Of a DNA stretch of 64,000 nt, positions 11,668-27,581 are shown piece by piece. Positions within the stretch are counted from its first letter, which is position 1, and each line of letters opens with the position of its first letter. The notes beneath the pieces are model-generated. The model worked only from the letters and a program-made list of their open reading frames with translations, did no database searches and had not been told where the DNA came from. Location of the stretch: assembly GCA_001599915.1 (NCBI GenBank), contig BCIG01000019.1:434001-498000 (forward strand), given 5' to 3'. The translations under genes were made by a program, and so were the position numbers. This DNA is from Symbiotaphrina buchneri (Eukaryota; Ascomycota; Symbiotaphrinales; Symbiotaphrinaceae).

Positions 11668-12296
11668 ATTGCTTCTCGTGGGGTCGTGAGGCAGGTGGAA
11701 GCAGAAGTTGAGTACTGTACAGAAACTACCTACGTACTTAGTAGGTGTGGGGGACCGTTATCGATAAGGTAAAGGTAAATAAATTACGGCGGGCTATCGC
11801 TAGCGCAACTCCAGCATCAGGGGACCGAGGGAGCTGGAGGAAGATGCTGCAACCCCAGCAGGGCACAGGGAAGCAAATATATTTGCCGCAGATGCGCTAA
11901 GCTCGTGTGATGCATCATGCCGCCCGCTAAGGGTCCTTGTTCAAGCCACTGGGCCGCCAAATGATAACGAACAGAACCGTGCTGTCTATAAACCTGGACG
12001 CGGCCCAGGGCTCATAAGAGCCGCGAAGATACCAGAAGAAGGAACCAGTGAACCCTCAGCGCCAAATCTCTAGACAGATCCTATACCTCCGCAGTCAAGA
12101 GAGCATCAGAAGCCCACCAAACGCGAAGTAATCTTTATGCATGTCATATGAAATGCCTGCCAATTTCTCGCTATCCGAAACGCCTTTGTCCAAGCAGACT
12201 GCAGCAAGTAGTCATCTTTGTCCCACACTGGGTGTCGTAATTATTGCTGCTTTCGTTCTGTCTTGATGAACCGAAAGCTGAAAGGACCACCCAGTT
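11668..12296. promoter_or_regulatory. Spacer between the NCBP3-like gene and the LisH-WD40 gene (both minus)
   Basis: This is the promoter side of the LisH-WD40 gene and the 3' side of the NCBP3-like gene. It carries motif copies at about 11727-11780 (CTACCTACGTAC, TAGTAGGTG, GATAAGGTAAAGGTAAA). Nothing else is recognised. Confidence 0.5.
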
Positions 12297-13931
12297 TCAG
12301 TGAAACATATCTGCTGCAGTCCTTCTCTTACCGCCGCGGCCCTCCAACTTTTCCGCGAAAAGTTCCTTGCCAGAATTGCCCGAAAGTCGGGCCGGGAACA
12401 GCTCCTTGCCACCAGCTGCGGCACCTCTTATGGAGAAACCCTGCTGCTCCTGTTTGGCGACTCCACGGATTGTGAACTCGGGTTGGGCATCCTTATCTGG
12501 AGAAGTAATCCGGTCCCGTAACCGTGCCGGCGCGTTCCCCGGCTCCGTAATCCTGTCAAGAAGGCTACGGGCTTTGCCTCGTTTATCGGCAGAGCCATCT
12601 GTGAACGGGACCGACATCCGTGACGAGAAAAGGTCAGCGGTCTCGTCAGCAGCATCAAAGGCATCCGTTCTCCGGTGATGGCTCAGGCGAGTTGGGAACA
12701 ACTCTTTTTGTTGCTGAATTGCGGGGGCGGCTGCCGGTGAAGACTCATCATGTAACAACTCGACGTCCATAGTTGATGTCGACTTCCCGGGAAAGAGTTC
12801 TTTGTCCTTGTTGTTTCTTGGGAAAGGGTATGGATCGCGACTGCGATATCGAGGTGGAGGAGTATAGCTGCGGTCCCGGTGACGTTGCTTGGAGACGGCT
12901 TCTTCCCCGGTAGGGGAGGCGCTGCGATCACGAAGCCTACCACCACGTGACGCTCGCCCGGGAAAAAGCTCCTGAGTTCCACGGGCATAAAACCGCACCT
13001 TCTTCTTTTCCTCCGTTGATGACAACGAGGATCCGGACCTTCGACGACCGACCTGCGGGGGCGCATCATCATACATGCTTGCATTGAAGCCGTTGTCCTC
13101 ATCTGCGTCTTTCCTACGTTGATGTTCACGCCGGTCGTACCTTCGCCTACTATAGTCGCCTTCGTCACCATCATGTCGTCGATGTCTTCGGCTGCCGCCT
13201 TCCTGCCGCCTCCGCTCCCTCGGGTCATACTCAGGATGCATTAAGTAGAACCTGCTTCTGTCGTACGCACGTGGTTGCTTCTTATCACTGAGGAAGGCCT
13301 GACGGACTTGTAGTATGATCTCAGCACGTCCAGAGAAAGGCTTTGCAGGTCGAAGTTCGTTTACTGGCCTGAAGGAAGGGCCCGCTTCTTCCACCAAGGT
13401 GAAGCTGTTCAGTGCCTTAATTCCAGCAGCGGGTGTCTTATAGACAATGTTCGCAGATGTGTCGTCTATCCACTCAACACGTTCTGGCGCGTCCGATGGG
13501 AAATGTTCCGCAGCATACGCATTGATGTCGTCGGTAGTCAGATTGTCGAGGCCTCGAACGTGAACCTTATGTGCAACCGGATGATCTTCGTCCGTTGTTG
13601 GATCTGCAGTGGAGACCACTTCAATGCCATCGCCCGATAAATTCTGATTATCCTTTACGGGGACCCTGATCAGCCAGATCGAGTGGGAAGAGCGAAAAAG
13701 CAACACAAGTTCGAGTTGATTGAGCAGTCACGTTTCAATGAAGTCGCATTGACTTACAGTGGGGATGTCTTCAACTCCAATAGCGTCAAAATCATCTGGG
13801 CCGCCCAGATCGATGTCTATATCCATGTCCATACCGGTAGATGGATTGGTCGCAGCGCTTTCTTGCGGCTCGAAGGTAGTCGAAAGATCGTGAGGGCCGG
13901 TAGGCACGGGCATGACGCTAGAGATCTCCAT
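12297..13931 (-). CDS. NCBP3-like (DUF2414) cap-binding protein, about 509 aa
   Basis: Exons complement(13758..13931) and (12297..13652); one 105-nt intron with donor GTAAGT. Residues about 85-150 carry the RRM-like NCBP3/DUF2414 core (KVHVRGLDNLTTDDINAY, then ERVEWIDDTSANIVYKT). By family knowledge these proteins bind the mRNA cap with NCBP1 and act in mRNA processing and export. Next come an Arg-rich RS-like segment (about 195-240) and a disordered C-terminal half. This half contains repeated short peptides: ELFPGRA, ELFPGKS, ELFPTRL, DLFSSRM, ELFPARL and ELFAEKL, plus paired DRIT and F(T/S)IRG motifs. Orthology to animal NCBP3 rests on the core domain only. Confidence 0.85.
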
Positions 13932-15501
13932 GGTAAAGGCGCATGGAGAATGAGAGAGAGGACGAGCTAAGAAGATGGAGAAAGTGAAGAGAGAAGACGG
14001 TATGGCTCGCTCTGGAAGACCAAGAGGTTGAAGGCTGACTGAGCTTGGCTTTGTTCTGCAGGAATATTGCTATGAATATGAGACAGACTTGTGGTGGAGC
14101 TATGCTCGGGTCGGACGGAGCTTGCCGTGACGGGAAGTTTATGGTGGAGAGAGCGCGAGCATGGGATGCTTTTTTTGGACTATCGTAACTCGAGTATGAA
14201 GCACAAGGTAGGTATTACTCCAATTGATCCACATCTGAAGTTGACAAGCGTCGACGCCACCAATGTCTATGTCAGTGATCCTTGCCGCCATTCGCTTTCT
14301 ATAATGTCTCGACATCTGATCGGAGCACCGGCTCCCTCAGCATCCTCCGGGTACCTGGGGAGATGATTAAGAGCAGGATGATAAGCTCCGGGGCCGCCTC
14401 TCCCTCGTTTTCTCTCCTTGCATCATCTTTGCGGGCATGCAGGAGGCATCGTATCATGAGTTCTGTGGCCCGGTCCAAGAAACATCAGACACAAATCTAC
14501 ATGTTTCAGCGTCGGCCCCACGGTCAAACTCTCGTGACTGGCAGGACAGAGAAGAACGCGGCATTTCAGGGGGCTTCAGTCCAACTTCAGTCCAACATGT
14601 TGGCAAAGAGCTTCGTCGAACCCGGCCGCCGAGCTACGCATGAGAAGCTTTCATCATAACTTAAAGTTTTTGACGTATCAGCGAGAGAGTGCGGAGCTGC
14701 TTTCCCTTTTGCTGTAGGAATAAGTTCCAATCCCAACTTTTTTGATTAACGGCGGCGACGTAGGTCGCAAGATTTGTCAACTAGCACCAAGCAAATAACG
14801 GTATGGATGAGCCGACGTTGTACATACTCGCACGGGCGGTAGGCAGGGTACCATACGCTTTCCCTGGTTCAATTCGGGATTGGAAATTTTGTCAAAGCCG
14901 TGGCGGGACTGGACTTCATAGCAACATCATCTAATCTAAGCAACTGTAACACTCTCGGCGTAAACTGTGACAGTTCTGATCGGTGTATGTCACCTCTGCT
15001 GATTCCCAAATTCTCAGAAGTGTCGAGACGACACTTCAAAGCCAGGCGCCCAGCCATGGGTATTCTCCTCTGCGCTCAGCGCGAAAACAGCCGCGCTATG
15101 AGAATATCCGCGGCTGCCGTCAGTAATGTGTGTTTGAGCTGGCGCTATGTTTGTAGATGGAGAAAAGGAAGAGAAGAAAAAGGGGACGGTTGAAGTTGTG
15201 TCCCGAGGGATTACCTAATGCGATGTGGGTGGCGCTAGTGCTAAATCTGGTGCTTCAGCAATGCCGCTTTAACCAAACCGCGTCAGAACTCCAGCAATCT
15301 GGCCAGACATGGAGACACAGCTGTACCTGGTCTTGACAACAAGTGCACGTTCATTGACCGACCTTGAGGTCTCTCACCGCGCCTTTCAGGCTGTAGCACA
15401 CTTTCAGGATACTTGAGCACACTCAAAAGCTCCTTTTGTCCGTCCACCAAGCTTGAAACTTGTGGAATTCCGCCTGACGTGCCTCACGTTGGTTGAGCAT
15501 T
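13932..15501. promoter_or_regulatory. Divergent promoter region of the NCBP3-like gene and SEC23
   Basis: A 1.57-kb divergent spacer. It contains an 11-nt direct repeat (TTCAGTCCAAC twice at about 14574-14595). Several open frames of 60-125 codons on both strands lack protein-like composition or splice-compatible neighbours. No tRNA or repeat element is recognised. Confidence 0.5.
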
Positions 15502-18144
<2,643 letters not shown>

Positions 18145-18575
18145 GTGCTGTCGTTCCTAACGGATCCTGTTCACAAGCTACAAAAGACATCGTCAATCAA
18201 TGTACGTAGAGTAACGAGAGGTGCGATCGGGGCAAGTGGGCGGTAACACCGTAAACAGATTTATTGCTTCATCTGTACAAATCCAGTGCATCACATGAGG
18301 TTCCTGTTGTATCTTATCTACTTCGTGCCTTCGTAAATTCTGTAGCACTTTCGTCGGTATGGCTTACTAAGGTACCGCTACGCTATGAAGTTGCGTAAGG
18401 TACCTCAGGAGGAGTTGGAGTGAAATAAGGCTGCCAAGATTTTCAGGGCTAAGCCCTAAGCCCACCAGTCGCTCGCTAGTTGCATGGTCGAAAGCCTCAG
18501 CGAGAAAGCACGACCCGACGAACCATCAAGCCAGAGCAGGATCGAAAGAGACAGACAACCTCCGCATCCGCAGCC
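18145..18575. promoter_or_regulatory. RPL12 promoter and SEC23 3' region
   Basis: Motif copies AAGGTACCGCTACG and GTAAGGTACCTCAGG at about 18370-18410 lie some 170-200 bp before the RPL12 ATG. A pyrimidine-poor leader runs to the start codon. Confidence 0.5.
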
Positions 18576-19351
<776 letters not shown>

Positions 19352-20017
19352 ATCCGCCATCGTATCTAGTTGATTGTCGTGGTGGACCGTCTAGACGAAT
19401 AATGACTCCTTTGAAGAACCTTCCCTTGAAACCCGTCCCCTGCCCAGCTGTTCAAGATCCGCGACGTGCACTGTATACTGCTTCATGCCAACAGCATTTA
19501 AGAAGTGCACTTTGCCAACACTCTGGCCTCCACCGCCCGTTCACTCGTTGAATGGGACCCCATGGTTCAGGCCTATTTTGGTGCAAAGAAGATGATATTT
19601 CTGTGATTGGACCTAATACTCACCGCAGCATTCTCTGCCTGTCACCGATAGGTGTGGGTGCAGCGGTCCATCAAGAGGGTCTACAAACCGCTATACAATC
19701 CTTCAACTTGTCAATACCTGGAAGTGCAAGATCAAAGCATCTATTTGGCCTTCATCTGCGCTTGAGGAGTGCAGGCATCATTGATTACTTTGACGTTGAG
19801 CACTATTGGCTTGACACGTGTTTGCAAAGTTTGCGTTCCGCCGGCACGGCTCGTCCTTCCTCAAGGCGCGTATCTGCTTGTATGAGGTACTGGCCTGATA
19901 TCTGCCCGTAGCGTGCGTACTTTCAGTAGGGAAATTGTTCCGACAGCCATTCACAATTTATTAACTCCATATCATTCCACGGCGAACGAGGCTAAATGAC
20001 CCCATCTCTTGGCTTGA

Positions 20018-20118
20018 TTAGGTTTTGCAATGGTCTAGTTGGCGCCGCTCCAACCATGGGTAGCCGTCCTTGCCGGGAATACGATCGGGATCGACGGAAA
20101 GGTATTTTGGTTCATGTG
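20018..20118 (-). other. Possible terminal coding exon of an unidentified gene
   Basis: Read on the minus strand, this stretch gives HEPKYLSVDPDRIPGKDGYP followed by WLERRQLDHCKT and a stop. It uses C-ending codons like the real genes nearby. I could not find upstream exons that join in frame, and plus-strand alternatives at 20310-20510 also read plausibly (a coiled-coil then a hydrophobic helix). The gene is not recognised and may be a chance frame. Confidence 0.25.
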
Positions 20119-20119
20119 T

Positions 20120-20159
20120 GCAGACTCTAGGTCCTTCTTTCTAAGGACCCAGAGTCTGC
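20120..20159. repeat. Near-perfect 40-nt hairpin (inverted repeat)
   Basis: The left arm GCAGACTCT-a-GGTCCTT pairs with the right arm AAGGACC-c-AGAGTCTGC across a 6-nt loop. This gives 16 base pairs with a single opposed mismatch. It lies in the spacer after RPL12, next to the possible minus-strand exon. Role unknown. Confidence 0.85.
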
Positions 20160-22374
20160 TGCCCGGAGTATGTATTTGAATCTCACTGACGAGTCCGGAG
20201 AGACAAGCTCCGACACTGGGAAGCAGTCGGGATTGGCTACCTTACATCTGATATCTTCTGGAAGAAATACCATGCCTCCCCGTAGCGGCCTTCCGTCGCG
20301 GAATTACGAATGCAGGAAGACATGCAAGCCACACGAGCGCGCATCGAAGCCTCCCACCGGCCGAGTAGGCTGGGGACGGTCCCATACAATATCAACTTCA
20401 GTTCTGGGCGCCGGGCTTTCACAATCACAACTTGTTCTGCTGCGTTGCTGTTTATTGTGTGGAACTTTGCTACAAGATCACTACTTGTACTTCTGCCTGC
20501 CTACGGTATGCCGCTCTTTGATCCTGGCGTTAGTTAGCTTAGTGGGTATTCAAGGATTAAGGATGTTTTGGAGGGCGGCTGCTTGCGGAGGCTGATCCTA
20601 CCAAGGCTTTGTTCCCAAGAAGGACGAAATGTCATTTTGCTAGGATCTCGGGGCGCCCTGGCGTCGTTGGCCAGGGATGATGCGCTTGCTGGCTTTCAAC
20701 GCGGACGAAGGAAAACGTCCAGTTCGCAACGGCAGGCGCGTAAAGTTGAGTGCCTCTATGGAGTAGAGTACGTAGTACTGCGGCTGACCTGCCTGTCTCG
20801 CTGTGTACTCCTACATCAGAAAAGTACTTCGTAGTGATGATAACAAAAACAGGTACGGAACCTCTTGGTCGACATTGGTTTGCAAGCCCTCGTGCAACGG
20901 TGATGGTCCGTCGGCCGGTTTTAGTGGAACCATCTTGCAGATCGCAGCATTTGTCTGAGACGCCAGGTCCGCTCAACGCCCGATTATTGGCTGGCCCAGC
21001 CCACGGCCGTCAAGGCCCCCCGACCCTCCCTCCAGGTTCGAGTACTTTTGCAGAAGTACTTCATATCATCATCTCGAGCATTGTGCAGGACTGAGCCATC
21101 GATGTACTTCGTAGATTGTATTTCGTACGACTGCCTTTCACGAGTAGGTGTAGACCCACCCTTCCGGGCAGGTGGTATTCGTACGAAGCGTACCTTATGA
21201 TTGCTTCTATGAACTGCTACCGATACTCTGTATTCGTACTATTATTGTCGGATTCCCTTTCGCCTCTACTCCGTACTCTCGAGTCAGGTCGACGACTTTA
21301 CAGTACTCTCTGCTCTTAGCTGGGGCGAGCCGTGCTTGTCGAGCCTTCGAGCGCGTTGAGCCGACCGGATTGCGCCTCCGTAAGGAAAATTAATGCACAA
21401 AGAAGCAGCTGCTCCCTAGTCCTGTTCAGGTACAGCTAAAGTACGAAATGGCGCACGCGCCCCGTCAGCCACGCTGCGGCCAGCCTGGTGCGACTGCTGG
21501 CGTCCAGTCCAGTTACTCCAGTACCTAGGCAGCCTGGGATATCAAACCCCTGCAGAGTGTGCTACCTACCTTAGGTAAGGTATCTTACATTTCTTTCAGC
21601 TTGCTCGGGTCATTTATTGGGAGATGCTACAGCTCCTGGGGCAAACAAAAGCGCGTCCTTCTTCTTCATCTTCATCATCACCATCATCAATCTATCCACG
21701 GTTGAGAGGGGATCGATTTTGGGACGAGGCATGGTGAGCCTCCAAGGGAAGAGCAAACCTTCCTATTCCTTACCTGAACTAGCGAACCGTTCGATGATGG
21801 CGCACTGATCCGTCCAACTGGCGTTTTCCCTTCCCCACAAGTGCCCGAGGTACTTCGTTACCTTGAGGTAGAAGGAGTACGGTGTACGGTAGGGGGGTTA
21901 CGCTGATTATAAGGCGGCGAGGGAGCAACAGTCCCGAAAGGCTCCTTGCATATGGGATTCCTTGCCCATTCCGCGAACGCCGTTGATGACTGGCTTGTTG
22001 GCTTCGATCCTCCTGAAGCCTTCCAACTGTCTTTGAAACATACCAATCTCTACTACATACCTACTCTATTGTTCCCGCACGACCTTTGCTCGCCAGGCCC
22101 CTGCTACTGCTTGCTTATAGGATTTGTTTGCCAGCGACTTGTCTGTCCGTTTTGCTGTCTCTCGAGCCCTTTCTAACAACGGAAGAGGCTGTGACGAGTA
22201 TCGCAAAGCTCGTCGCGAATGGGGCAACTTCTTCATGAGTTACTGCCCAACATGAGATTACGCAAAGGCATCGGAACTTGCAAGATTGCGCTTGACCATC
22301 GCTGGTAGGACCAGTTGATGCGTTTTGTTACGGCCAAACATATTTCGGCGCCGCTTGTACGCTGATAACTCAAG

Positions 22375-25300
22375 ATGTATCCCCATACCCTTCAACAACC
22401 TCCGATTCAATACAACTCTTTCGAACATCCAGCCCTGAATTCCCTTCAGAACTTCCCATCTCAAAGCCACAACTACGCTACTCGACCGACAGCTCACAAC
22501 GATGGAAGCTTTGATTTGCCCGAGCTGCAGCAGCAGCCTCTACAGCATGCATATGGTCTTCAGCGTTCACAACCTGCCGTGGAAGCCAGACCACCACGTG
22601 CACGAGGGCAAGGCTCACAAAACATTTTCGAGCATATGCTCCGGAGGAAGACTCCCAATGGAACGCTAGTGGCTGGGTATGATGCTGCTCCTATGGAAGA
22701 GGCCCTATCCGACAACCCAAACAAACGCTTGTTGCTCCCCGCGTCTGACGGTTACACTTTACAGCCTGTGTATTGCTCTCTTTCTCCGCTCTCGGACCTG
22801 GCGACCACTATCAGACGTTCTGCTCCTTTGCTGAACCAGAATAATGTTGGACTTGGCTATGGAAACGGATCGCCCGGTCTCACAGACAGGCAACCTGCAT
22901 ATTCCGGGCCTTGCTCTCTAAAGAGCTCTGACATGTGGAATGGGTTAGGCAACCGCTCTCGGTATGATTCGATTCTCGATCAAGGTCCCCTGCAGATCCG
23001 CCAACTATATCAATTGTCGGATGGCACTCCCATCCCCATAGCACTGCAACCTCAACCACAGACTTTCTTAGGTCCTACCGCATCAAATGAGCCCAGCAAT
23101 TATGGACCCTATTGGCCTGATGGGTCCTTCGTGCCTTATCAACCTGCCGCGTATCAGGATCCTCGCTTTCATCAGGCCCGTGCGACACCGAATACGCTCA
23201 GTTGTGGCCACACCCTTTGGCAGAGTAGGGATGACGGCAGTCTTCCTCCTCAGAGCCAGACATGTTGCAGACTGGGGGATACATTGGGAAACAACACTTA
23301 TGTGCCCCCTATTCAGCTCTGGCAGAATATGAGCAATAGCAACCGCGCCAATATAAAGAGGAATCTTTCTGGTTTTTCTTCCTATAGCTCAAACGCCCCC
23401 ACGGCAGTACTTAACCAGCAGGTGAACGGAGAGCATCCTGACCTTGTCGAAGCATATAAGGCTCCTCCTGTGGATCTTAACTGTTTGAGCCAGACCCAAT
23501 CGAGCCACGGTGTCGTCAATAGCAACATCCAGGGGTTGCGACCAGACGTCTTCACACCGGGACACCAGCCTGTACAGCAGGCTAGCCTGCAGAGCAAGGA
23601 AGACGCGCTTTCATGGGCGCATAAAGTTTATGTTGACCTCCTCACCGCCATCCATAACCAGCAACGGAGCTTTCCACAAAAGCACTATGCAAAGAACAGC
23701 ATATATCCGCGCCCTCCGAAGCAACCGGAGGCAAAATTCTCCGACCGCGATGGCGAATTCGAAGGGCGTCCAGATGCCCCGCGTGAAGCTGCTCTGGCGG
23801 ATGCGGGCCTGCGTGGGGCCAAACGTCCAAGAACTGGTGTGGCTAGCCAGACAGAACCATCGGGCGCATCAATACCGGTTGACTCCGCAACGCAACACAA
23901 GGGACAACCAATATTCCATGACCTTAGTTTTAGGCGGCGAGCGTTCCAGCAGTATGAGCATGGTCGGCGGAGTCTGCCATACCCATCTAGTATCCGCTTC
24001 GACGTCGCCGCTCAATCCAGTCCGAACTTTACTGAGCCTTCCCAACTCGCAGATGCAACCATTTCTGCCAAGCTAGCAATGAACATGCTCACGGAATTGT
24101 GTCAGGCAGGCGGATGGATGTGGGTAGATGGCTTGCTTCTAGGCGGTTGTCTCGCATATGGCTTAGGTGACTATCGTACGGCCATGTCCTGGTACATCAA
24201 GATACTAGACATTGACCCACAGTAAGGCTCCGTCCATTGAATGGAGGGTCTACCAACACTGACTCCTGGCTTAGACATGTCGAGGCGATGTCAAATCTTG
24301 CTGCTGCGTTCCTGTCGCTCGGAAAACCTCTCGAAGCAGAAAAGTACTGGATGGCGGCTATCAAACACCGACCAAGCTATTTCGAAGCGCTCGAGCACTT
24401 GGTCGGCCTCCTCTGCGGTAAACATCGGGCTCCGGAGGCGCTAGATCTAATTGAATACGTACAGCAGGCGTTGAGGACCGTCTCTGCTGGAGATTGCTTC
24501 AAGGCTGGCGACAGCCAGAGCGAGACTGCCAGTGAGGCAAGTTATTCGTCAGGCATATCGAACGTTGAATCCTATGATCCAGTGACATTTGACTACGAGC
24601 TTGATGAACCACGATGGCACAGAGATTCGGTGCACCCCTTTGACGTGAGGCAGACTGGCTTCGGTTCAAGCGGCTATGCAATTCCAGGAAAGGATAACGG
24701 AAGACTGCTTGCACTGATCCATGCTAAGGGCAACATGCTGTACTCTTTAGGTGACGCATTGGGAGCCGCACGTGCGTTCGAAGATGCTGTCATGATAGGT
24801 TCTGGGAAGCGCGTGCGCAACATACAAGAGTTAATCAGCCAAGTACTAACCGCTGTGTCTATGAATAACGAAGCCTTCATGAGGTCAGGAGAAGTCCTCC
24901 ATGCTGAGAATGAAGCGGTGTTGCTTCCCCCAGACAAGGCTTTGCAGACTGCACAGCTACTATTTCCGAACCAGGGGGAGCTTCCAGGCTTGAAATACAT
25001 TCCAAAGGGCACACCAAGGGATGCGGCGGTTTCAATCATGAGCAATTCTTTGCTCTCACTGGCTAAAATATTTCAAGATAGCATGTCCTCAGCAGCGCCG
25101 TCCGGGTCAGAGAAGCCCAAGCCAGCCTCAGGGGTCAGAGATATTCTCGCGCTCTATTACCTTTCCCTCTCGCTCCTTCCAAGTCCTTCGACAGCCAACA
25201 ATGTTGGCATCTTACTCGCAGGCATTCAGCAGACTGTTCCAGCAAAACCAAGGAGGTCGTTCTCTGGGCATATTCCAACCATTCCAGGTGTCGTACCAGG

Positions 25301-27581
25301 CAGTGGTGTCGCTTTGGCACTGGCTTACTATAGCTACGGTCTCAGCCTGGACAACCGGCATGCACATCTGTACACAAACCTGGGGAGTCTGCTGAAGGAC
25401 ATTGGCCAATTAGGAGCGGCCATCAAGATGTACGAACGGGCTGTGGCATGTGACGGTAACTTTGACATTGCTCTTGCGAATTTGGCAAACGCTGTCAAGG
25501 ACCAAGGCAAGATAGGCGATGCCATAGGCTACTACAAGCGTGCTGTCGCGACGAACCCCGATTTTGCCGAAGCTGTATGCGGGTTGGCCAACGCTCTTAA
25601 CTCCGTATGCGCTTGGAATGGCAGAGGCGGCATAGTGTATAAGCCAGGAAGGAGAGACCGGTGGCAAGTCGACGACAGCGGCAAGCTCTTGGATTCAAGC
25701 ACTGCCGGCTATGTCAGTACTGGATGGATGAAGAAGGTTGTCGAGATCGTGGACAAACAGCTCGCCAATGGGGAGAGTTGGGGTACCGGAATTCTTGAAG
25801 ACACTTTCATTCGGTCTGTGCTGGAGTTCCTGCAGATAGCTGAGGGTCCAGAAGAGTGGAACTCAAAAAAGCACGACTACTTCGCCTCTGTCTTAGCCGG
25901 TTGGGCCGGCAAGAGATGGGAGGGAGCAAGGATTATCCGCCTGCTCGAACGTATAATCAAGAGGATCGGCTGGCGGTGGTACTACGATAGGCATGTTCGA
26001 CATGACCATCGCCCCTCCTCTGCATACCGACGACCGCCGTTACCAACCACTCTTTCCGTGCCGAATGCGCCCACTGTCCTGCCGTTTCATACTTTCACTT
26101 ATCCTGTCAGCGGAAAACAGATCAGGATGATATCCCAGCGCAACGGCCTGCAGATCTCTTGTTCCACACTACGAGCGTCGTGGCTTCCGCCATCTGTCTT
26201 CAACCCTCCAGCCCCGCCATCTCCTCACCTCAACGTCGGATACGTATCGTCGGACTTCAATAACCACCCCCTCGCTCACTTGATGCAGTCAGTATTTGGA
26301 CTCCACAACCCGGGGCGCGTGAAAGCTTTCTGCTATGCGACGACAGCAAGCGATAACTCCCCACATCGCCGACAGATAGAGCGTGAAGCACCAGTTTTCC
26401 ACGACGCGAGCGCCTGGTCTGCGGAACGATTGGCGAAGCAGATTGTCTCCGACGGGATCCACATCCTGGTTAACTTGAATGGATATACAAGAGGTGCTAG
26501 GAATGAAATCTTTGCTGCTCGTCCTGCTCCAATTCAAATGTCGTTCATGGGGTTTGCGGGAACGTTGGGCGCCGAGTGGTGCGACTATCTACTTGCGGAC
26601 GATACTGCGATACCTCCTAGTACCTTACGACAGTGGCGCAGAAATGTCGATCTTGAGGACGCGATGGTCGATGACACCTTTGGCGGAGATAATGAAGATT
26701 GGGTTTACGGGGAGAATATTATATTCGCCCGTGACACGTTCTTCTGCTGTGATCATCGGCAGAGCGCCCCCGACGCCCAAGGGCCACGATTGAGCTGGAA
26801 TGAAGAGCAACAACACCGATGGGCAATGCGTAAACAGCTCTTTCCGAACCTCCCGGACGACACTATCATTCTGGGCAATTTCAACCAACTCTACAAGGTA
26901 AGGGAACTCCACCTTTGCTCCATGGTTGTGCTGACGTGAAATGTCTTATAGATTGAGCCGACGACTTTCCGCACATGGTTACGCATCCTTTCAAGGCTGC
27001 CAAACGCCATACTTTGGCTTCTCCGCTTCCCGGATCTGGGCGAAACGCATCTGAAGAAGACAGCGCTCCTCTGGGCTGGCGCTGAGGTAGCCTCCCGCAT
27101 CCACTTCACCGATGTCGCCGCAAAGCACTTGCATATATCTCGGGCCCGTATTTGCGATCTGTTCCTCGATACCCCGGAATGCAATGCCCACACCACAGCT
27201 GCTGATATACTGTGGAGCGCGACACCTTTGTTAACCTTTCCAGGCTACTCCTACAAGATGTGTTCCCGAATGGCCGCCTCCATCCTGAAAGGTGCTCTGC
27301 CGAAAGGGCCAGACGGCGAGAGGGCGGCGCGGGATCTCATAGCTGATTCCGACCAGGATTACGAGGAACGGGCGGTGAGTCTCGCGGGTGGTTTGGTCTA
27401 TTCAAATGACCCTCCAGGACGCGGTTCTGGGCGGTTGATGGAGCTCAGGAAAATACTTTTCGACGCCAGGTGGACAAGCCCCTTGTTCGATACCCGGCGT
27501 TGGGTGAGGGATCTAGAGGAAGCTTATGAGATCTCCTGGGGCAAGTGGGTCCGCCGGGAAGGTGGGGATATCTGGCTATAA
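22375..27581 (+). CDS. OGT: O-GlcNAc transferase-like GT41 protein with TPR repeats (about 1699 aa)
   Basis: Exons 22375..24221, 24275..26897 and 26952..27581; introns are 53 and 54 nt. Residues 1-500 are low complexity (Q, N, S, P). TPR repeats span about 560-1070; clear units include NLAAAFLSLGKPLEAEKYW and NLGSLLKDIGQLGAAIKMYE. The C-terminal GT41 catalytic domain starts near 1270: NVGYVSSDFNNHPLAHLMQS, VNLNGYTRGARN, PAPIQMSFMGFAGTLGAEW, LGNFNQLYKIEPTTF (the Lys matching the conserved UDP-GlcNAc-contacting lysine; spliced through intron 2), and the HTTAADILW-x-ATPLLTFPG segment. All look intact. By family knowledge the enzyme transfers GlcNAc to Ser/Thr of nuclear and cytosolic proteins; fungal activity is less well studied. 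The long N-terminal extension is typical of fungal members. Confidence 0.9.

Larger units (their letters stand above)
19352..22374. other. 3-kb spacer between RPL12 and the OGT-like gene
   Basis: No complete gene is recognised. It contains a strong hairpin (20120..20159), a possible minus-strand exon (20018..20118), open stretches on the plus strand (20170..20595) that may be a small unresolved gene, and palindromic TACTTCGTA/TACGAAGTA-like and TACCTTAGGTAAGGTA motif clusters near 20765-20830, 21050-21190, 21560-21590 and 21850-21895. The last kilobase is presumably the promoter of the OGT-like gene. Confidence 0.5.

Noticed and set aside
14866-14878. GGTTCAATTCGGG, resembling a tRNA T-arm
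   Set aside because: Flanking sequence does not form an acceptor stem or D and anticodon arms.
19552-19911. 119-codon open frame after RPL12
   Set aside because: No family motif, and composition is unlike the real genes; likely 3' UTR and spacer.
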